Below, piece by piece: positions 7,662 through 16,918 of a stretch of DNA of 64,000 nt; within the stretch, counting starts at the first letter, position 1; the number at the start of each line of letters is the position of its first letter. Under the pieces are notes generated by a model, which ran no database searches, was not told the DNA's origin, and worked only from the letters and a program-made list of their open reading frames with translations. The stretch comes from Azospirillum picis (lineage in GTDB: Bacteria > Pseudomonadota > Alphaproteobacteria > Azospirillales > Azospirillaceae): the NCBI RefSeq assembly GCF_017876115.1, contig NZ_JAGINO010000010.1, forward strand, positions 143,114-207,113. The letters are read 5' to 3'. The position numbers and the translations under genes are program-made.

Positions 7662-8105
7662 ATGGAAAAAGACGAGATCGTCGATACCCTCAATGACCTG
7701 ATCCGCATCGTCGAAGACAGCCACGAGGGCTACCGGCAGGCTGCCGAGAGCGCCCAGGAGGAGGATCTGAAGGCGCTGTTCAACGACCTTGCCGCCCAGC
7801 GCGGCGCCATCGTCCGCGAAATCCAGCGGCTGGTGGCCGAGCAGGGCGGCGCCCCCGACATGGGAGGCACCATGCTGGGGGGCGCCCACCGCTTCTTCCT
7901 GGAGCTGAAGTCGGCGGTCCTCGGCCATGACCGGGCGGCGGTCATCACCGAGGTGGAACGGGGCGAGACCGAGTGCCTGCGCCGCTATGAGGACGCGATG
8001 GCGAAGGAACTGCCCCTGCCGGTGACCGCGGTCATCGCCCAGCACCTGGACCGTATCCGGGTCGACCGTGACCGCATGGCCGCCTTGCGCAATGTGGTGG
8101 CATGA
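7662..8105 (+). CDS. DUF2383-type four-helix-bundle protein (PA2169 family)
   Basis: A 147-residue all-helical protein resembling ferritin-like PA2169/DUF2383 proteins: EIVDTLNDLIRIVEDSHEGY at the start, ALFNDLAAQRGAIVREIQRL in the second helix, and LGHDRAAVITEVERGETECL in the third. Conserved Glu and His residues could bind metal, but no classical ferritin ligand set is obvious. No export signal. GGAGG lies 11 bases before the ATG. Related proteins are often stress-induced; function here is unknown. Confidence 0.75.
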   Translation: MEKDEIVDTLNDLIRIVEDSHEGYRQAAESAQEEDLKALFNDLAAQRGAIVREIQRLVAEQGGAPDMGGTMLGGAHRFFLELKSAVLGHDRAAVITEVERGETECLRRYEDAMAKELPLPVTAVIAQHLDRIRVDRDRMAALRNVVA

Positions 8106-8175
8106 TGATGCGGCGCAGCATTGAAGGGTGTCCTGGCGGGGCGTAGCTTTGTCATGTGGTCCTACCACAGCACTG

Positions 8176-8206
8176 TGCATCCGGGCCGCCCGCGGCGCCG
8201 GATGCA
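8176..8206 (+). promoter_or_regulatory. 9-bp perfect stem in the leader of a small gene
   Basis: TGCATCCGG (8176-8184) pairs with CCGGATGCA (8198-8206) across a 13-nt GC loop. A second small stem, TGTGGT (8155-8160) with ACCACA (8164-8169), lies just before. Both sit between the DUF2383 gene and the gene at 8228, so they could end the first transcript or form a leader structure for the second. Confidence 0.35.
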
Positions 8207-8227
8207 GCCCCCAATTGGACATGAGTG

Positions 8228-8464
8228 ATGAGCATTGACAAGAAAGCCGCCGGTGCGGTCTCGGACGACTTGGTGACCGAGGGCGCCTTCGCCCTCTATC
8301 GCGCGGAGAACGCCCACCGCGTCTCCGAATTCAGGAAGTCGGACAATGCCGACGCGGCGATCGCCGCCGACTTCGACGCCTACCGTATCCGCTACCTGCG
8401 CAAGTTCCGCGACTTCACCGAGAGCCTTTCCGAACAGGGGTTGACCGTCACCCGCTCGGCGTGA
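8228..8464 (+). CDS. Small protein of unknown function (78 aa)
   Basis: Not recognised as a named family. It is a soluble, charged, probably helical protein: LVTEGAFALYRAENAHRVSE, then FDAYRIRYLRKFRDFTESLS. Codon use follows the genome, supporting a real gene. Start could be GTG 8225 or ATG 8228, adjacent codons; I used the ATG. The Shine-Dalgarno signal is weak. No close operon partner. Confidence 0.6.
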   Translation: MSIDKKAAGAVSDDLVTEGAFALYRAENAHRVSEFRKSDNADAAIAADFDAYRIRYLRKFRDFTESLSEQGLTVTRSA

Positions 8465-8780
8465 CGCCGTCTGCCCGGGCGGATCGCCCCTTCCCCGCCG
8501 CCGCGGCACGGCCTTGGCCCACACCGGCCAGCGCCGCGCCACGGCGGTGGCGCAGGGTGCCGCCGGGCTCCTCTCTCCCCCCAGGCACAGGGTGACGGCC
8601 GCAGCGGCTCCGGCGGGCCGGGGGCCGTCCTGCCTCCGCAATGACGGACGGACCGCATCGGCCTGCCGGCCGGTCTTGAACCGGTTGGGACGGATGCGGT
8701 TGGGCCTGAAGCGGTTCAGCACGGCTGGACCGGGCTGAATCGATTGGGAATGCCGCGGGAGCACCGCTATACTGCGGGCC
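8465..8780. other. 316-bp gene-free stretch with decayed repeats
   Basis: No supportable gene. From about 8676 it is made of degenerate copies of a CGGTTNGG-like unit (for example GAACCGGTTGGG, GATGCGGTTGGG, GAAGCGGTTCAG). Similar material appears on the other side of the next gene (10557-10690). Confidence 0.5.
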
Positions 8781-10556
8781 ATGGCCCGCATGCTGTTCCT
8801 TCGCGATATCGACGCCGACGTGCAACTGCGCTGCCGCGCCTGCGGCCATGGCGGCGTACTGCCCCGCGCCGTCCTGGAGCGCCGCTTCGGCCCGAATTAT
8901 CCCGTCCTGTCGATCGCGCCGCATTACCGGTGTTCCCGGTGCGACTCCCGCGACATCGAAAGCCGGCCGGTCCCGCCGGAGCCGGTGGCGGCCGGTGCAG
9001 GCTCCCCGGCCGGCGCCGACTCCTCGTTCGATGCGCCGCTCGCAGCACTGCACGGCCTGCTGGCTTCCCTGCGCGGCGGCAACGACGCCCCTGCCCCTGC
9101 CCCTGCCCCTGCCCCTGCCCCTGCCCCTGCCCCGCGGGCCGTGGACCATGAGGAGCGCCCGTCGCCCTTCCGCGCACGGTCCTCCGCGGAGCCGATGCCT
9201 GACCCGAGGGCCGGAAGATCGCCCGACGACGATGCCGGGCATCCCTGGAAACCGGTCTCGCCCGTCGACATGGCCGCCCGGCTCGGCTTCGAAGGCTGGA
9301 CCGACGAAGAGGACGAGGACGACATCGCGCCGGTCCGAAGCACCGCGGTTGCCGCCAACACTGGCTGGGTCGACACCGGTGTGGCCGATAGTGGTTTGGT
9401 CGGCAGCGGTTCGGACGATGCCAGCTATGATGCCGACCGCGACGGCGACCCGGATGGAGAGGCCGACGAGACGCTGACGGCGATGCGGCGCCTCCTGGCG
9501 CGGGCGGAGGCACAGGCGGAATGGCCCGACGACGGGCCGGACGGCGACGGCGGCTTTCCACCACGGTCTGCGCCATGGCCCGATGCAGCGGACCCGGTGG
9601 ACGAAGACGACGAGGATGGCGACCCTGAGCCGCCGGTCTTCACGCACAGGGTCATGGTCCGCGGTGATTTCGCAAGGGGGCCCGGCGGGCGCCACGGGGA
9701 CGGGGGGAGCCGCGAACGGCCCGAGCCCGAGCCCCAACATGGGACCGACGGGGGCTGGGACGAGGACCCCTCCGACGACGACATCCTGTCCTTCGCCATC
9801 CGCGATCCCGACCGTTCGGCCGGCCGCCCCGACAAGCCTGCCGCCTATCCTCCCGCAGGCGAGCCGCCGGCGGCTTTCGACGAGTACCGTGCGGAGCGGC
9901 GCGCCCAGCGCCCGGCCCCGCTGCCCGATGAGGAGGATGGGTTCGACAGGACCCTGGCGGCCCTGCGCGCGATGATCGAGGATGCGGCAGGCGACCAGCC
10001 GGCCTCCCCCTCCCCCCGCAAGGGACGCGGCGCGGCGCCCAAGCCTGCCGACCGGAGTGCCGGGGGCGAGGCGGCGTGTGGCGCGCCGACGGGCGATGAC
10101 TCGACGGGCGATGATTGGGACGTTCCGAAGGATCCCGGACCCCAGGCCGCTCCCGCCGCCGGGCCGCTGCCGGAGGAGGTCGACGAAGAGCCGGCCGCCG
10201 AACCGGAACCGGCGTCCGGCCGCCGCTCCGCCCAGGAACGCGAGATCGAAGAGGCGATGAGGGCGCTGCGCGGCTTCATCGAGGAGGACGAGGATCCCGA
10301 CCCGCCCGCAGCGGCTCCCCTGCCCCGGCCGCGTGCCGCCAAGACGCGCCACACCCCCTCCGCCGGGTCGTCCGCGCTGCAGGCGGATCCCACTGCGGAT
10401 CCCGCGGCGGTTCCGGCGGATAGGACAGGGCTGGGTAAGACCGGGCAGAGCGGGACCGCACCGGCCAAGGCAGGCGGCGACGACGCCACGCCGCTCAGCA
10501 AGACCATCGCGGCCTTGCGCGGCATGCTCGAACTGGACGGCCGGCGCAAGCGGTAG
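8781..10556 (+). CDS. Long acidic, mostly disordered protein with N-terminal zinc ribbon and five repeated helical motifs
   Basis: 591 residues, unknown. Residues 1-62 hold a CRACGH and CSRCDS pair (Cys-x2-Cys twice, about 32 apart), a zinc-ribbon pattern. The rest is Asp/Glu/Pro/Gly-rich and looks disordered, including a Pro-Ala microsatellite. Embedded in it are five copies of a short amphipathic motif, roughly (L/I/M)xA(L/M)(R/H)x(h)(h): LAALHGLLASL (87-97), LTAMRRLLAR (232-241), LAALRAMIED (392-401), AMRALRGFIEED (492-503) and IAALRGMLEL (576-585). The last is near the C-terminus. It could be a scaffold that binds several copies of one partner. The ATG at 8781 is the first in frame. Confidence 0.7.
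   Translation: MARMLFLRDIDADVQLRCRACGHGGVLPRAVLERRFGPNYPVLSIAPHYRCSRCDSRDIESRPVPPEPVAAGAGSPAGADSSFDAPLAALHGLLASLRGGNDAPAPAPAPAPAPAPAPRAVDHEERPSPFRARSSAEPMPDPRAGRSPDDDAGHPWKPVSPVDMAARLGFEGWTDEEDEDDIAPVRSTAVAANTGWVDTGVADSGLVGSGSDDASYDADRDGDPDGEADETLTAMRRLLARAEAQAEWPDDGPDGDGGFPPRSAPWPDAADPVDEDDEDGDPEPPVFTHRVMVRGDFARGPGGRHGDGGSRERPEPEPQHGTDGGWDEDPSDDDILSFAIRDPDRSAGRPDKPAAYPPAGEPPAAFDEYRAERRAQRPAPLPDEEDGFDRTLAALRAMIEDAAGDQPASPSPRKGRGAAPKPADRSAGGEAACGAPTGDDSTGDDWDVPKDPGPQAAPAAGPLPEEVDEEPAAEPEPASGRRSAQEREIEEAMRALRGFIEEDEDPDPPAAAPLPRPRAAKTRHTPSAGSSALQADPTADPAAVPADRTGLGKTGQSGTAPAKAGGDDATPLSKTIAALRGMLELDGRRKR
9087..9131 (+). repeat. 6-bp tandem repeat (Pro-Ala microsatellite)
   Basis: About seven and a half copies of GCCCCT, in frame, giving alternating Ala and Pro in the linker after the first helical motif of the acidic protein. 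Such pure 6-bp arrays can change copy number without frameshift. Confidence 0.85.
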
Positions 10557-10680
10557 GGCCTGATCGGTGCAAGCCTGACCGGTTCAAGCCGAAACGCTGG
10601 AACCGGTCCTGGGACAAGCCGGGAGCCGGGGAGTCGCCCGGGCGGCAGGCGGGGCCGTTCCGGGTTCGGCCGTTCTTGGT

Positions 10681-12021
10681 TCAGCCGTTTTGGGCCAGCA
10701 CGGTGCCGGCGAGATAGAGCGAACCGCAGATCAGCACCCGTGCCGGTCCCGATCGGCCGGCCAGGAGGTCGGCCAGGGCGGCATCGACGCTGTCGGCGGC
10801 GGCGCTGTCGCGGATGCCGCACAGGCGTCCGGTCTCGCAGGATTCCTCCGCGCTGAAGCTGGCCTCCTCGCCCGGGATCGCCACGGCGCGCAGGGCGTGG
10901 GCGAAGGGGGCGATCGGTCCCAGGAACTCGAACGGGTTCTTGCTCGACAGCATGCCGTAGATCAGCAGCAGCGGCAGGGCCGGTGCGCTCCCATCCCCTG
11001 CAGCGGGCGTGGAGCCATGCGACCAGTCGACCGCCTGACGGGCGAGAACCTCGCCCGCGGAATCATTGTGCCCGCCGTCCAGCCACAGCTCCCAGCCCGC
11101 CGGCAGGCGATCGGCCAGCGGGCCGCGGGTCAGCCGTTGCAGGCGCGCCGGCCATTCGGGGCTTGCAAGGCCGCGGCGCACCGCCTCGTCGTCCACCGCC
11201 AGCGGCAGATGGTCGAGGCAGGCAATGGCGACGCCGGCGTTGGTGACCTGATGGGCACCGGCAAGGCCCGGCATCGGCAGGTCGATCCGGCGGGCCGCGC
11301 TTTCGAAGCGGAAGCCGCCGGGACGTTCCGTCACCGACCAGGGCTGGATCGGGGCGGCGATGGCGCCGGCGCGCAGCGTCAGCGCCTTCAGCGCGTCGGC
11401 CTCCGGCTGCGGCGCCAGCACCACCGGGACGCCGGGCTTGAAGATGCCGGCCTTCTCGCTGGCGATCTCCAGCAGGGAGTCGCCGAGGAACTGGCGGTGG
11501 TCGTAGGAGATGCGGGTGATGGCGGTGACCGCCGGCCGGTCCACCACGTTGGTGGCGTCCAGCCGGCCGCCGAGCCCGGTCTCCAGCAGCACCACGTCGG
11601 CCGGCACGCGGGAGAAGGCAAGGAAGGCGGCGACCGTCGTCACCTCGAAGAAGGTGATCGGGCCGCCGGCATTGGCGGCCTCGCATTCCTCCAGCAGGGC
11701 GGCCAGGTGATCGTCGTCGATCAGCCGGCCGGCGAGGCGGATGCGCTCGTGGAAGCGCACGAGGTGCGGCGAGGTGTAGACATGGACGCGGTAGCCCGCC
11801 GCCTCCAGCATCGCGCGCAGGAAGGCGACGGTGGATCCCTTGCCGTTGGTTCCGGCGACATGGACCACCGGCGGCAGCTTGCGCTCGGGATTGCCGAGCG
11901 CCGCCAGCAGCCGGTGCACCCGGTCCAGGGACAGGTCGATGACCTTCGGATGAAGCCCCTTCAGCCGGTCCAGCACGGGGTCGGATCGGCTTGCCGCGGG
12001 GGACGGGCGGGCGTCGGTCAT
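10681..12021 (-). CDS. folC: Bifunctional dihydrofolate synthase / folylpolyglutamate synthase FolC
   Basis: Mur-ligase-type enzyme of 446 residues that joins glutamate to dihydropteroate and then extends the folate polyglutamate tail. VHVAGTNGKGSTVAFL (about 53-68) is the ATP-binding P-loop; TSPHLVRFHERI and FFEVTTVAAFLAF follow, then ETGLGGRLDATNVV with the catalytic Lys/metal region after it. The C-terminal domain includes WLDGGHNDSA. It is the last gene of trpB-trpA-accD-folC, 50 bp after accD, an order conserved in alphaproteobacteria. Confidence 0.95.
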   Translation of the reverse strand: MTDARPSPAASRSDPVLDRLKGLHPKVIDLSLDRVHRLLAALGNPERKLPPVVHVAGTNGKGSTVAFLRAMLEAAGYRVHVYTSPHLVRFHERIRLAGRLIDDDHLAALLEECEAANAGGPITFFEVTTVAAFLAFSRVPADVVLLETGLGGRLDATNVVDRPAVTAITRISYDHRQFLGDSLLEIASEKAGIFKPGVPVVLAPQPEADALKALTLRAGAIAAPIQPWSVTERPGGFRFESAARRIDLPMPGLAGAHQVTNAGVAIACLDHLPLAVDDEAVRRGLASPEWPARLQRLTRGPLADRLPAGWELWLDGGHNDSAGEVLARQAVDWSHGSTPAAGDGSAPALPLLLIYGMLSSKNPFEFLGPIAPFAHALRAVAIPGEEASFSAEESCETGRLCGIRDSAAADSVDAALADLLAGRSGPARVLICGSLYLAGTVLAQNG

Positions 12022-12071
12022 GGTCGTCTCTGGGCCGGGAGGGGATGGGCGCCGCGTCTGGCGGAGCCGGG

Positions 12072-13070
12072 TCAGTCGTCGCCGGCCTGGACCGGTGCCG
12101 CGGCCGGCACCGCTGCCGGTGCCGCGGCGGGCACGGGCTGGGCGGCGGCCGGCTGCGCCGGCTCGCTGTCCGCGGGCGGCGCGGCGGTCAGGTCGACATC
12201 CACCGGTTCCTCCGCATCGACGCGCGGCGTCATCAGCAGCCCCAGCGTACGGGCCAGCGTCGGGCGCAGGTCGCGGCGGTGGACCACCATGTCGACCATG
12301 CCGTGCTCCAGCAGGTACTCGGAGCGCTGGAAGCCTTCCGGCAGGGTCTCGCGGATCGTGCTCTCGATCACGCGGGCGCCGGCGAAGCCGATCTGCGCGC
12401 CCTTCTCGGCGATGTGGATGTCGCCCAGCATGGCGAAGCTGGCGGTGACGCCGCCGGTGGTCGGATCGGTCAGCACGACGATGTAGGGCAGGCCGGCTTC
12501 CTTGACCATCTCGACCGCGATGGTGGTGCGCGGCATCTGCATCAGCGACAGGATGCCTTCCTGCATCCGGGCGCCGCCCGAGGCCGGGACGACGATCAGC
12601 GGCGCCCGCTTGGCCACCGCCAGCCGGGCGGCGGTCAGCAGCCCCTCGCCGACGGCGATGCCCATCGACCCGCCCATGAAGCCGAAGTCGAAGGCGGCGA
12701 CGACCGCCGGCTGGCCGCCGATGCGGCCCTCGCCGACGACGATGGCGTCGTTGCGGCCGGTCTTGGTCTGGGCTTCCTTCAGGCGGTCGGTGTAGCGCTT
12801 CTGGTCGCGGAACTTCAGCGGGTCGACCACCGGCTTCGGCAGCTCGACGGCTTCATAGACGCCGCCGTCGAACATCGATTCCAGCCGCCGCACCGGCTCC
12901 AGCCGCATGTGGAAGCCGCAGTGCTGGCAGACGTTGAGGTTCTCCTCCAGCTCGCGGTGGAACAGCATCGACTCGCAGCTCGGGCACTTGTGCCAGAGGT
13001 TGTCGGGCACTTCCTTGCGGGCGTAGAGCGCGCGGATCTTGGGACGGACGTAGTTGGTGAGCCAGTTCAT
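12072..13070 (-). CDS. accD: Acetyl-CoA carboxylase carboxyltransferase subunit beta
   Basis: AccD pairs with AccA to move carboxyl from biotin to acetyl-CoA, the first step of fatty-acid synthesis. The 332-residue protein has the four-Cys zinc ribbon (CPSCESMLF and CQHCGFH, residues about 29-51), then the crotonase-fold carboxyltransferase with [15 protein letters not shown] and [17 protein letters not shown]. The ATG at 13070 gives the standard [12 protein letters not shown] start. A 35-residue Ala/Pro tail follows the domain. It lies 143 bp after trpA on the same strand. Confidence 0.96.
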   Translation of the reverse strand: MNWLTNYVRPKIRALYARKEVPDNLWHKCPSCESMLFHRELEENLNVCQHCGFHMRLEPVRRLESMFDGGVYEAVELPKPVVDPLKFRDQKRYTDRLKEAQTKTGRNDAIVVGEGRIGGQPAVVAAFDFGFMGGSMGIAVGEGLLTAARLAVAKRAPLIVVPASGGARMQEGILSLMQMPRTTIAVEMVKEAGLPYIVVLTDPTTGGVTASFAMLGDIHIAEKGAQIGFAGARVIESTIRETLPEGFQRSEYLLEHGMVDMVVHRRDLRPTLARTLGLLMTPRVDAEEPVDVDLTAAPPADSEPAQPAAAQPVPAAAPAAVPAAAPVQAGDD

Positions 13071-13213
13071 GGAACGCCTTTCAACGGCACGGCGGTAGGC
13101 CGAAGCCCGGCGGCGGTGGGAACCGCGCCGGGCCTTCCGGCCGTCTGTCGCCGCGAGCGATCGTGTTGCGGGTGTCGTAAAGCTGTTTGCCGTTCTTGTA
13201 AACCGTCCGCCCC

Positions 13214-14059
13214 TCAGTCCCGCGCTGCGCGGACGCCGGCGGCCAGCTCGCGCACGAAGCCCAGCACGTCCTCGACGGTGCCCGGCCCGACGGTGCCGGC
13301 CGCGTCCAGCCCGCCGGCCAGGCGGCTGACGATGGCGGAACCGACCACCGCGGCGTCGGCGATGCGGGCGACCTCGGCGGCCTGTTCCGGCGTCTTGATG
13401 CCGAAGCCGACGGCGACCGGCAGGTCGGTGTGGCGCTTCAGCCGCGCGACCGCCGTGTCGATGGCGGTGCCGGACGCGCTGGCGGTCCCGGTGATGCCGG
13501 CGATCGACACGTAGTAGACGAAGCCCGACGTGTTGCGCATCACGGCCGGCATGCGCGCGTCGTCGGTGGTGGGGGTGGTCAGGCGGACGAAGCTGATGCC
13601 GGCCTTCAGCGCCGGGATGCACAGCTCCTCGTCCTCCTCCGGCGGCAGGTCGACGATGATCAGCCCGTCGACCCCGGCCTCGCGGGCGGCGGCCAGGAAC
13701 GGCTCCACCCCGTAGGCGTGGATCGGGTTGTAATAGCCCATCAGGATGATCGGCGTGTCGGCGTCGAGCCTGCGGAAGTTGCGGACGAGGTCCAGCGTCT
13801 TGCGCACGGTCATCCCGGCCTTCAGCGCCCGCAGCGACGAGGCCTGGATCGCCGGCCCGTCGGCCATCGGGTCGGTGAAGGGGACGCCGAGCTCGATCAG
13901 GTCGGCGCCGGCGGCCGGCAGGCCGTTCAGCAGCGCCTGCGCGGTCCCGGGATCGGGGTCGCCGGCGGTGACGAAGGTGACCAGGCCGGCCCGGCCCTCC
14001 GCCTTCAGCGCCTTGAACCGGCGGGCGATGCGGCCATCGGACAACGGATCGGCGCTCAC
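13214..14059 (-). CDS. trpA: Tryptophan synthase alpha chain
   Basis: TIM-barrel subunit that cleaves indole-3-glycerol phosphate. The catalytic Glu is in [20 protein letters not shown] and the catalytic Asp in [22 protein letters not shown] marks the phosphate-binding part. I start it at GTG 14059, whose last bases overlap the trpB stop (GTGA), giving 281 residues, the normal size; frames extending further upstream lie inside trpB. Translational coupling to trpB fits the tunnelled alpha2-beta2 complex. Confidence 0.95.
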   Translation of the reverse strand: MSADPLSDGRIARRFKALKAEGRAGLVTFVTAGDPDPGTAQALLNGLPAAGADLIELGVPFTDPMADGPAIQASSLRALKAGMTVRKTLDLVRNFRRLDADTPIILMGYYNPIHAYGVEPFLAAAREAGVDGLIIVDLPPEEDEELCIPALKAGISFVRLTTPTTDDARMPAVMRNTSGFVYYVSIAGITGTASASGTAIDTAVARLKRHTDLPVAVGFGIKTPEQAAEVARIADAAVVGSAIVSRLAGGLDAAGTVGPGTVEDVLGFVRELAAGVRAARD

Positions 14060-15273
14060 AGTTCCACTCCCAGATGCTTGGCGACGGAGAAGATGTCCTT
14101 GTCGCCGCGGCCCGACAGGCACAGCACCATCAGGTGGTCCCTGGGCAGAGCCGGTGCGCGCTTGATGACCTCGGCCAGCCCGTGGGCGGACTCCAGCGCC
14201 GGGATGATGCCCTCGGTGCGGGCGCAGAGCTGGAAGGCGTCGAGCGCCTCCTGGTCGGTGGCGTGGGCGTATTCGACGCGGCCGACGTCGTGCAGCCAGC
14301 TATGCTCCGGCCCGATGCCGGGATAGTCGAGGCCGGCGGAGATCGAGTGGCCCTCCAGGATCTGGCCGTCCTCGTCCTGCAGCAGGTAGGTGCGGTTGCC
14401 GTGCAGCACGCCGGGGCGGCCGCCGTTGATCGAGGCGGCATGGTCCAGCGGCCCCTTCTCGATGCCGCGGCCGGCGGCCTCGACGCCGATCATCCGCACC
14501 GAGGGATCGTCGAGGAACGGGTGGAACAGGCCGATGGCGTTCGACCCGCCGCCGACGCAGGCGACCAGGCTGTCCGGCAGCCGGCCTTCCAGCTCCTGCA
14601 TCTGGCTGCGCACCTCGTCGCCGATCACCGACTGGAAGTCGCGGACCATGCCGGGGTAGGGGTGCGGGCCGGCGGCGGTGCCGATGATGTAGAAGGTGTC
14701 GGCGACGTTGGTGACCCAGTCGCGCAGCGCCTCGTTCATCGCGTCCTTCAGCGTCCGGCCGCCCGAGGTGACGGCGCGCACCTCCGCACCCAGCAGCTTC
14801 ATGCGGAAGACGTTGGGCTGCTGGCGGGCGATGTCGGTCTCGCCCATGTAGATGACGCAGGGCATGTTGTAGAGCGCGCACACCGTCGCGGTCGCGACAC
14901 CGTGCTGGCCGGCGCCCGTCTCGGCGATGATGCGGGTCTTGCCCATGCGCCGGGCCAGCAGGATCTGGCCGATGCAGTTGTTGATCTTGTGCGCGCCGGT
15001 GTGGTTCAGCTCCTCGCGCTTGAAGTAGATCTTGGCACCGCCGAGCTGCTCCGTCAGGCGTTCGGCGTAATAGAGCGGGTTGGGGCGGCCGACATACTGC
15101 TTGAGTTGCTGGCGCATCTCGCCTTCGAAGGCGGGGTCGGCGCGCGCCTCGCGATAGGCCTTCTCGACCTCCAGGATCAGGGGCATCAGCGTCTCGGCGA
15201 CGAAGCGCCCGCCATAGATGCCGAAATGCCCGCGCTCGTCGGGACCGGAGCGGTAGGTGTTGAGTTTGGTCAT
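14056..15273 (-). CDS. trpB: Tryptophan synthase beta chain
   Basis: PLP enzyme that condenses indole with serine. The PLP lysine is in [12 protein letters not shown] (near 94-105) and the phosphate-binding loop is [10 protein letters not shown]. Residues 1-30 ([20 protein letters not shown] and on) match the usual TrpB start, so I use ATG 15273; GTG 15285 is an in-frame alternative. 405 residues. First gene of the trpB-trpA-accD-folC unit; trpF is not in view upstream. Confidence 0.96.
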   Translation of the reverse strand: MTKLNTYRSGPDERGHFGIYGGRFVAETLMPLILEVEKAYREARADPAFEGEMRQQLKQYVGRPNPLYYAERLTEQLGGAKIYFKREELNHTGAHKINNCIGQILLARRMGKTRIIAETGAGQHGVATATVCALYNMPCVIYMGETDIARQQPNVFRMKLLGAEVRAVTSGGRTLKDAMNEALRDWVTNVADTFYIIGTAAGPHPYPGMVRDFQSVIGDEVRSQMQELEGRLPDSLVACVGGGSNAIGLFHPFLDDPSVRMIGVEAAGRGIEKGPLDHAASINGGRPGVLHGNRTYLLQDEDGQILEGHSISAGLDYPGIGPEHSWLHDVGRVEYAHATDQEALDAFQLCARTEGIIPALESAHGLAEVIKRAPALPRDHLMVLCLSGRGDKDIFSVAKHLGVEL

Positions 15274-15599
15274 CGTCTGCGACACTGCCTAGGGTCGAGG
15301 GGGCCGGACTCATCGCGGGCGGCAAGCGCGCCCGCGAACCGGCCGAACGCGCCACCATACCGGTGCGCCGCGCCGATTTGAAGCGCCGGGCCGCGGGGAT
15401 GGCCGCAGAAATCACGGAGCAGAGATCGCCAGGCGGAATTCGGGGAAAATTCAGGGGGAAAATTCAGGGGGGCGGAAATGGCCGGCGGCCGTTCCCCGCG
15501 CCGGACCCCGTCCCGGGGGCGGCGGGACGGCGCGGGGCTTTGCAGGAGCGTGCGCTCTCCCCTACACTGCGGCTTCGGTCCCCGCGCAGAGCCCGTCCG

Positions 15600-16436
15600 A
15601 TGCCGCCGACAGAGCCGCAGCCTCCCGTCCCGCACCCCCAGCCGGCAGCCCGGCCGGAGCCCCGGCCCGTCGGCGGCCGCATCCTGGTGGTGGAGGACAG
15701 CCCGCTGAACCAGATGCTGGTCAGCGCCATCCTGGTCCAGGCCGGCCACCGTCCCGACATCGCCAACAACGGGCTGGAGGCGGTCATGGCGGCCCAGGCC
15801 GGGGGGTACGACCTGATCCTGATGGACCTGTCGATGCCGGAGATGGACGGGCTGACCGCGACGCGGCTGGTGCGCGGCCTGCCGGGAGCGGCGGGGCGGG
15901 TGCCGGTGGTGGCGATGACGGCGGACACCGACGAGGCCGACCGCACCCGCTGCCAGGGCGCCGGGATGAACGACCATGTCGCCAAGCCGGTCGACCGGGC
16001 GCAACTGCTGGCGACGGTGGGGAAATGGCTGCAGGCGTCGCTGCCGGCCGGCTTCGGCCCCGGCAACGCCGTGCCGGCGGCGCGGGAGGGGGAGGTCCTC
16101 GACCACGACGTGCTGGCCCAGCTTGCCCAGGATCTGGATGCCGACCTGCTGGAGGACGTGCTGCGGCAGTTCGTTGCGGAGACGCGGGAGCGGGTGGAGC
16201 GCATGGCGGCGGCGGCCGATACCGCCATCCTGATGCGCGAGGCGCACACCTTGAAGAGTACGGCGGGCACATTCGGCGCCCGCGCACTGTGCGCCGCGGC
16301 CCGGACGCTGGAAGCGGCCTGCCGCGAGGCGGAAGCGGGCGGCCCGGCGGACGAGGCTGACCGCCTGCGCGGCGAGATCCCCCGGCTGGCCGGGGAAGCC
16401 ATCGCGGCCTATCGGGCGGCCGGCTATCCGGTCTGA
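15600..16436 (+). CDS. Response regulator receiver fused to an Hpt domain
   Basis: 278 residues. A proline-rich lead (1-25) is followed by a receiver domain: ILVVEDSPLNQMLVSAIL (acidic pocket), LILMDLSMPEMDGL with the phospho-acceptor Asp near 77, MTAD and AKPVD (conserved Lys). Residues about 170-275 are an Hpt domain, with AHTLKSTAGTFGA carrying the phosphotransfer His. It has no output domain and no kinase, so it is a stand-alone relay piece, like the tail of a hybrid kinase. A partner kinase is not adjacent. Confidence 0.85.
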   Translation: MPPTEPQPPVPHPQPAARPEPRPVGGRILVVEDSPLNQMLVSAILVQAGHRPDIANNGLEAVMAAQAGGYDLILMDLSMPEMDGLTATRLVRGLPGAAGRVPVVAMTADTDEADRTRCQGAGMNDHVAKPVDRAQLLATVGKWLQASLPAGFGPGNAVPAAREGEVLDHDVLAQLAQDLDADLLEDVLRQFVAETRERVERMAAAADTAILMREAHTLKSTAGTFGARALCAAARTLEAACREAEAGGPADEADRLRGEIPRLAGEAIAAYRAAGYPV

Positions 16437-16448
16437 ACCGGCTGGAGG

Positions 16449-16658
16449 CTATTCCATCAGGCTGATGTTCACCGCGGCGTCCTTGCCGTTGGTTCCGCGG
16501 GCGACTTCGAACTGGACACGCTGGCCTTCGGACAGGGCGTGGAGACCCGAGCGCTGGACCGCGGTGATGTGGACGAACACGTCCTTGGAGCCGGCTTCCG
16601 GCGCAATGAAGCCGTATCCCTTGGTGGTGTTGAACCATTTCACGGTACCGTTGGTCAT
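16449..16658 (-). CDS. cspA: Cold-shock domain protein (CspA family)
   Basis: A 69-residue single cold-shock domain. RNP1 (KGYGFIAP) and RNP2 (VFVHITAVQ) are present, with the leading GTVKWFN strand. The ATG at 16658 follows GGGGGAGG, a strong ribosome-binding site, six bases away. It acts as an RNA chaperone that melts mRNA structure. The gene is alone and convergent with the receiver-Hpt gene 12 bp away. Confidence 0.95.
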   Translation of the reverse strand: MTNGTVKWFNTTKGYGFIAPEAGSKDVFVHITAVQRSGLHALSEGQRVQFEVARGTNGKDAAVNISLME

Positions 16659-16918
16659 GTGCCTCCCCCTGGATTGACGAAGTCGATGGGTCGCGGATCG
16701 CCGGCGTCGGGCGCGCCTTGAGGTCTGCCGGGCAAGCGGAACCAAGACATTGTGCGGGGAGGCTAGCCGCAGGCTGCGGTTGCAGGCAATTCCGTCTCAC
16801 GGCATAGGACTATCGACCGCGATGATCTATGGAGAAGTACGACCAAGGCGCCGCTTCGACGGCAAAGGGTATTATCCCTCGTCTTCGTGAAAAATGAAGT
16901 TTCTTCCGAAATAAAGGC

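Noticed and set aside
9087..9131. Tandem array considered as a CRISPR-like repeat
   Set aside because: The 6-bp units have no spacers and simply encode Pro-Ala in frame.
8448..10352. 634-codon minus-strand frame opposite the acidic protein
   Set aside because: I compared both strands. The plus frame has a zinc ribbon, a good start and repeated motifs; the minus frame is Arg/Gly/Val-rich with no pattern.
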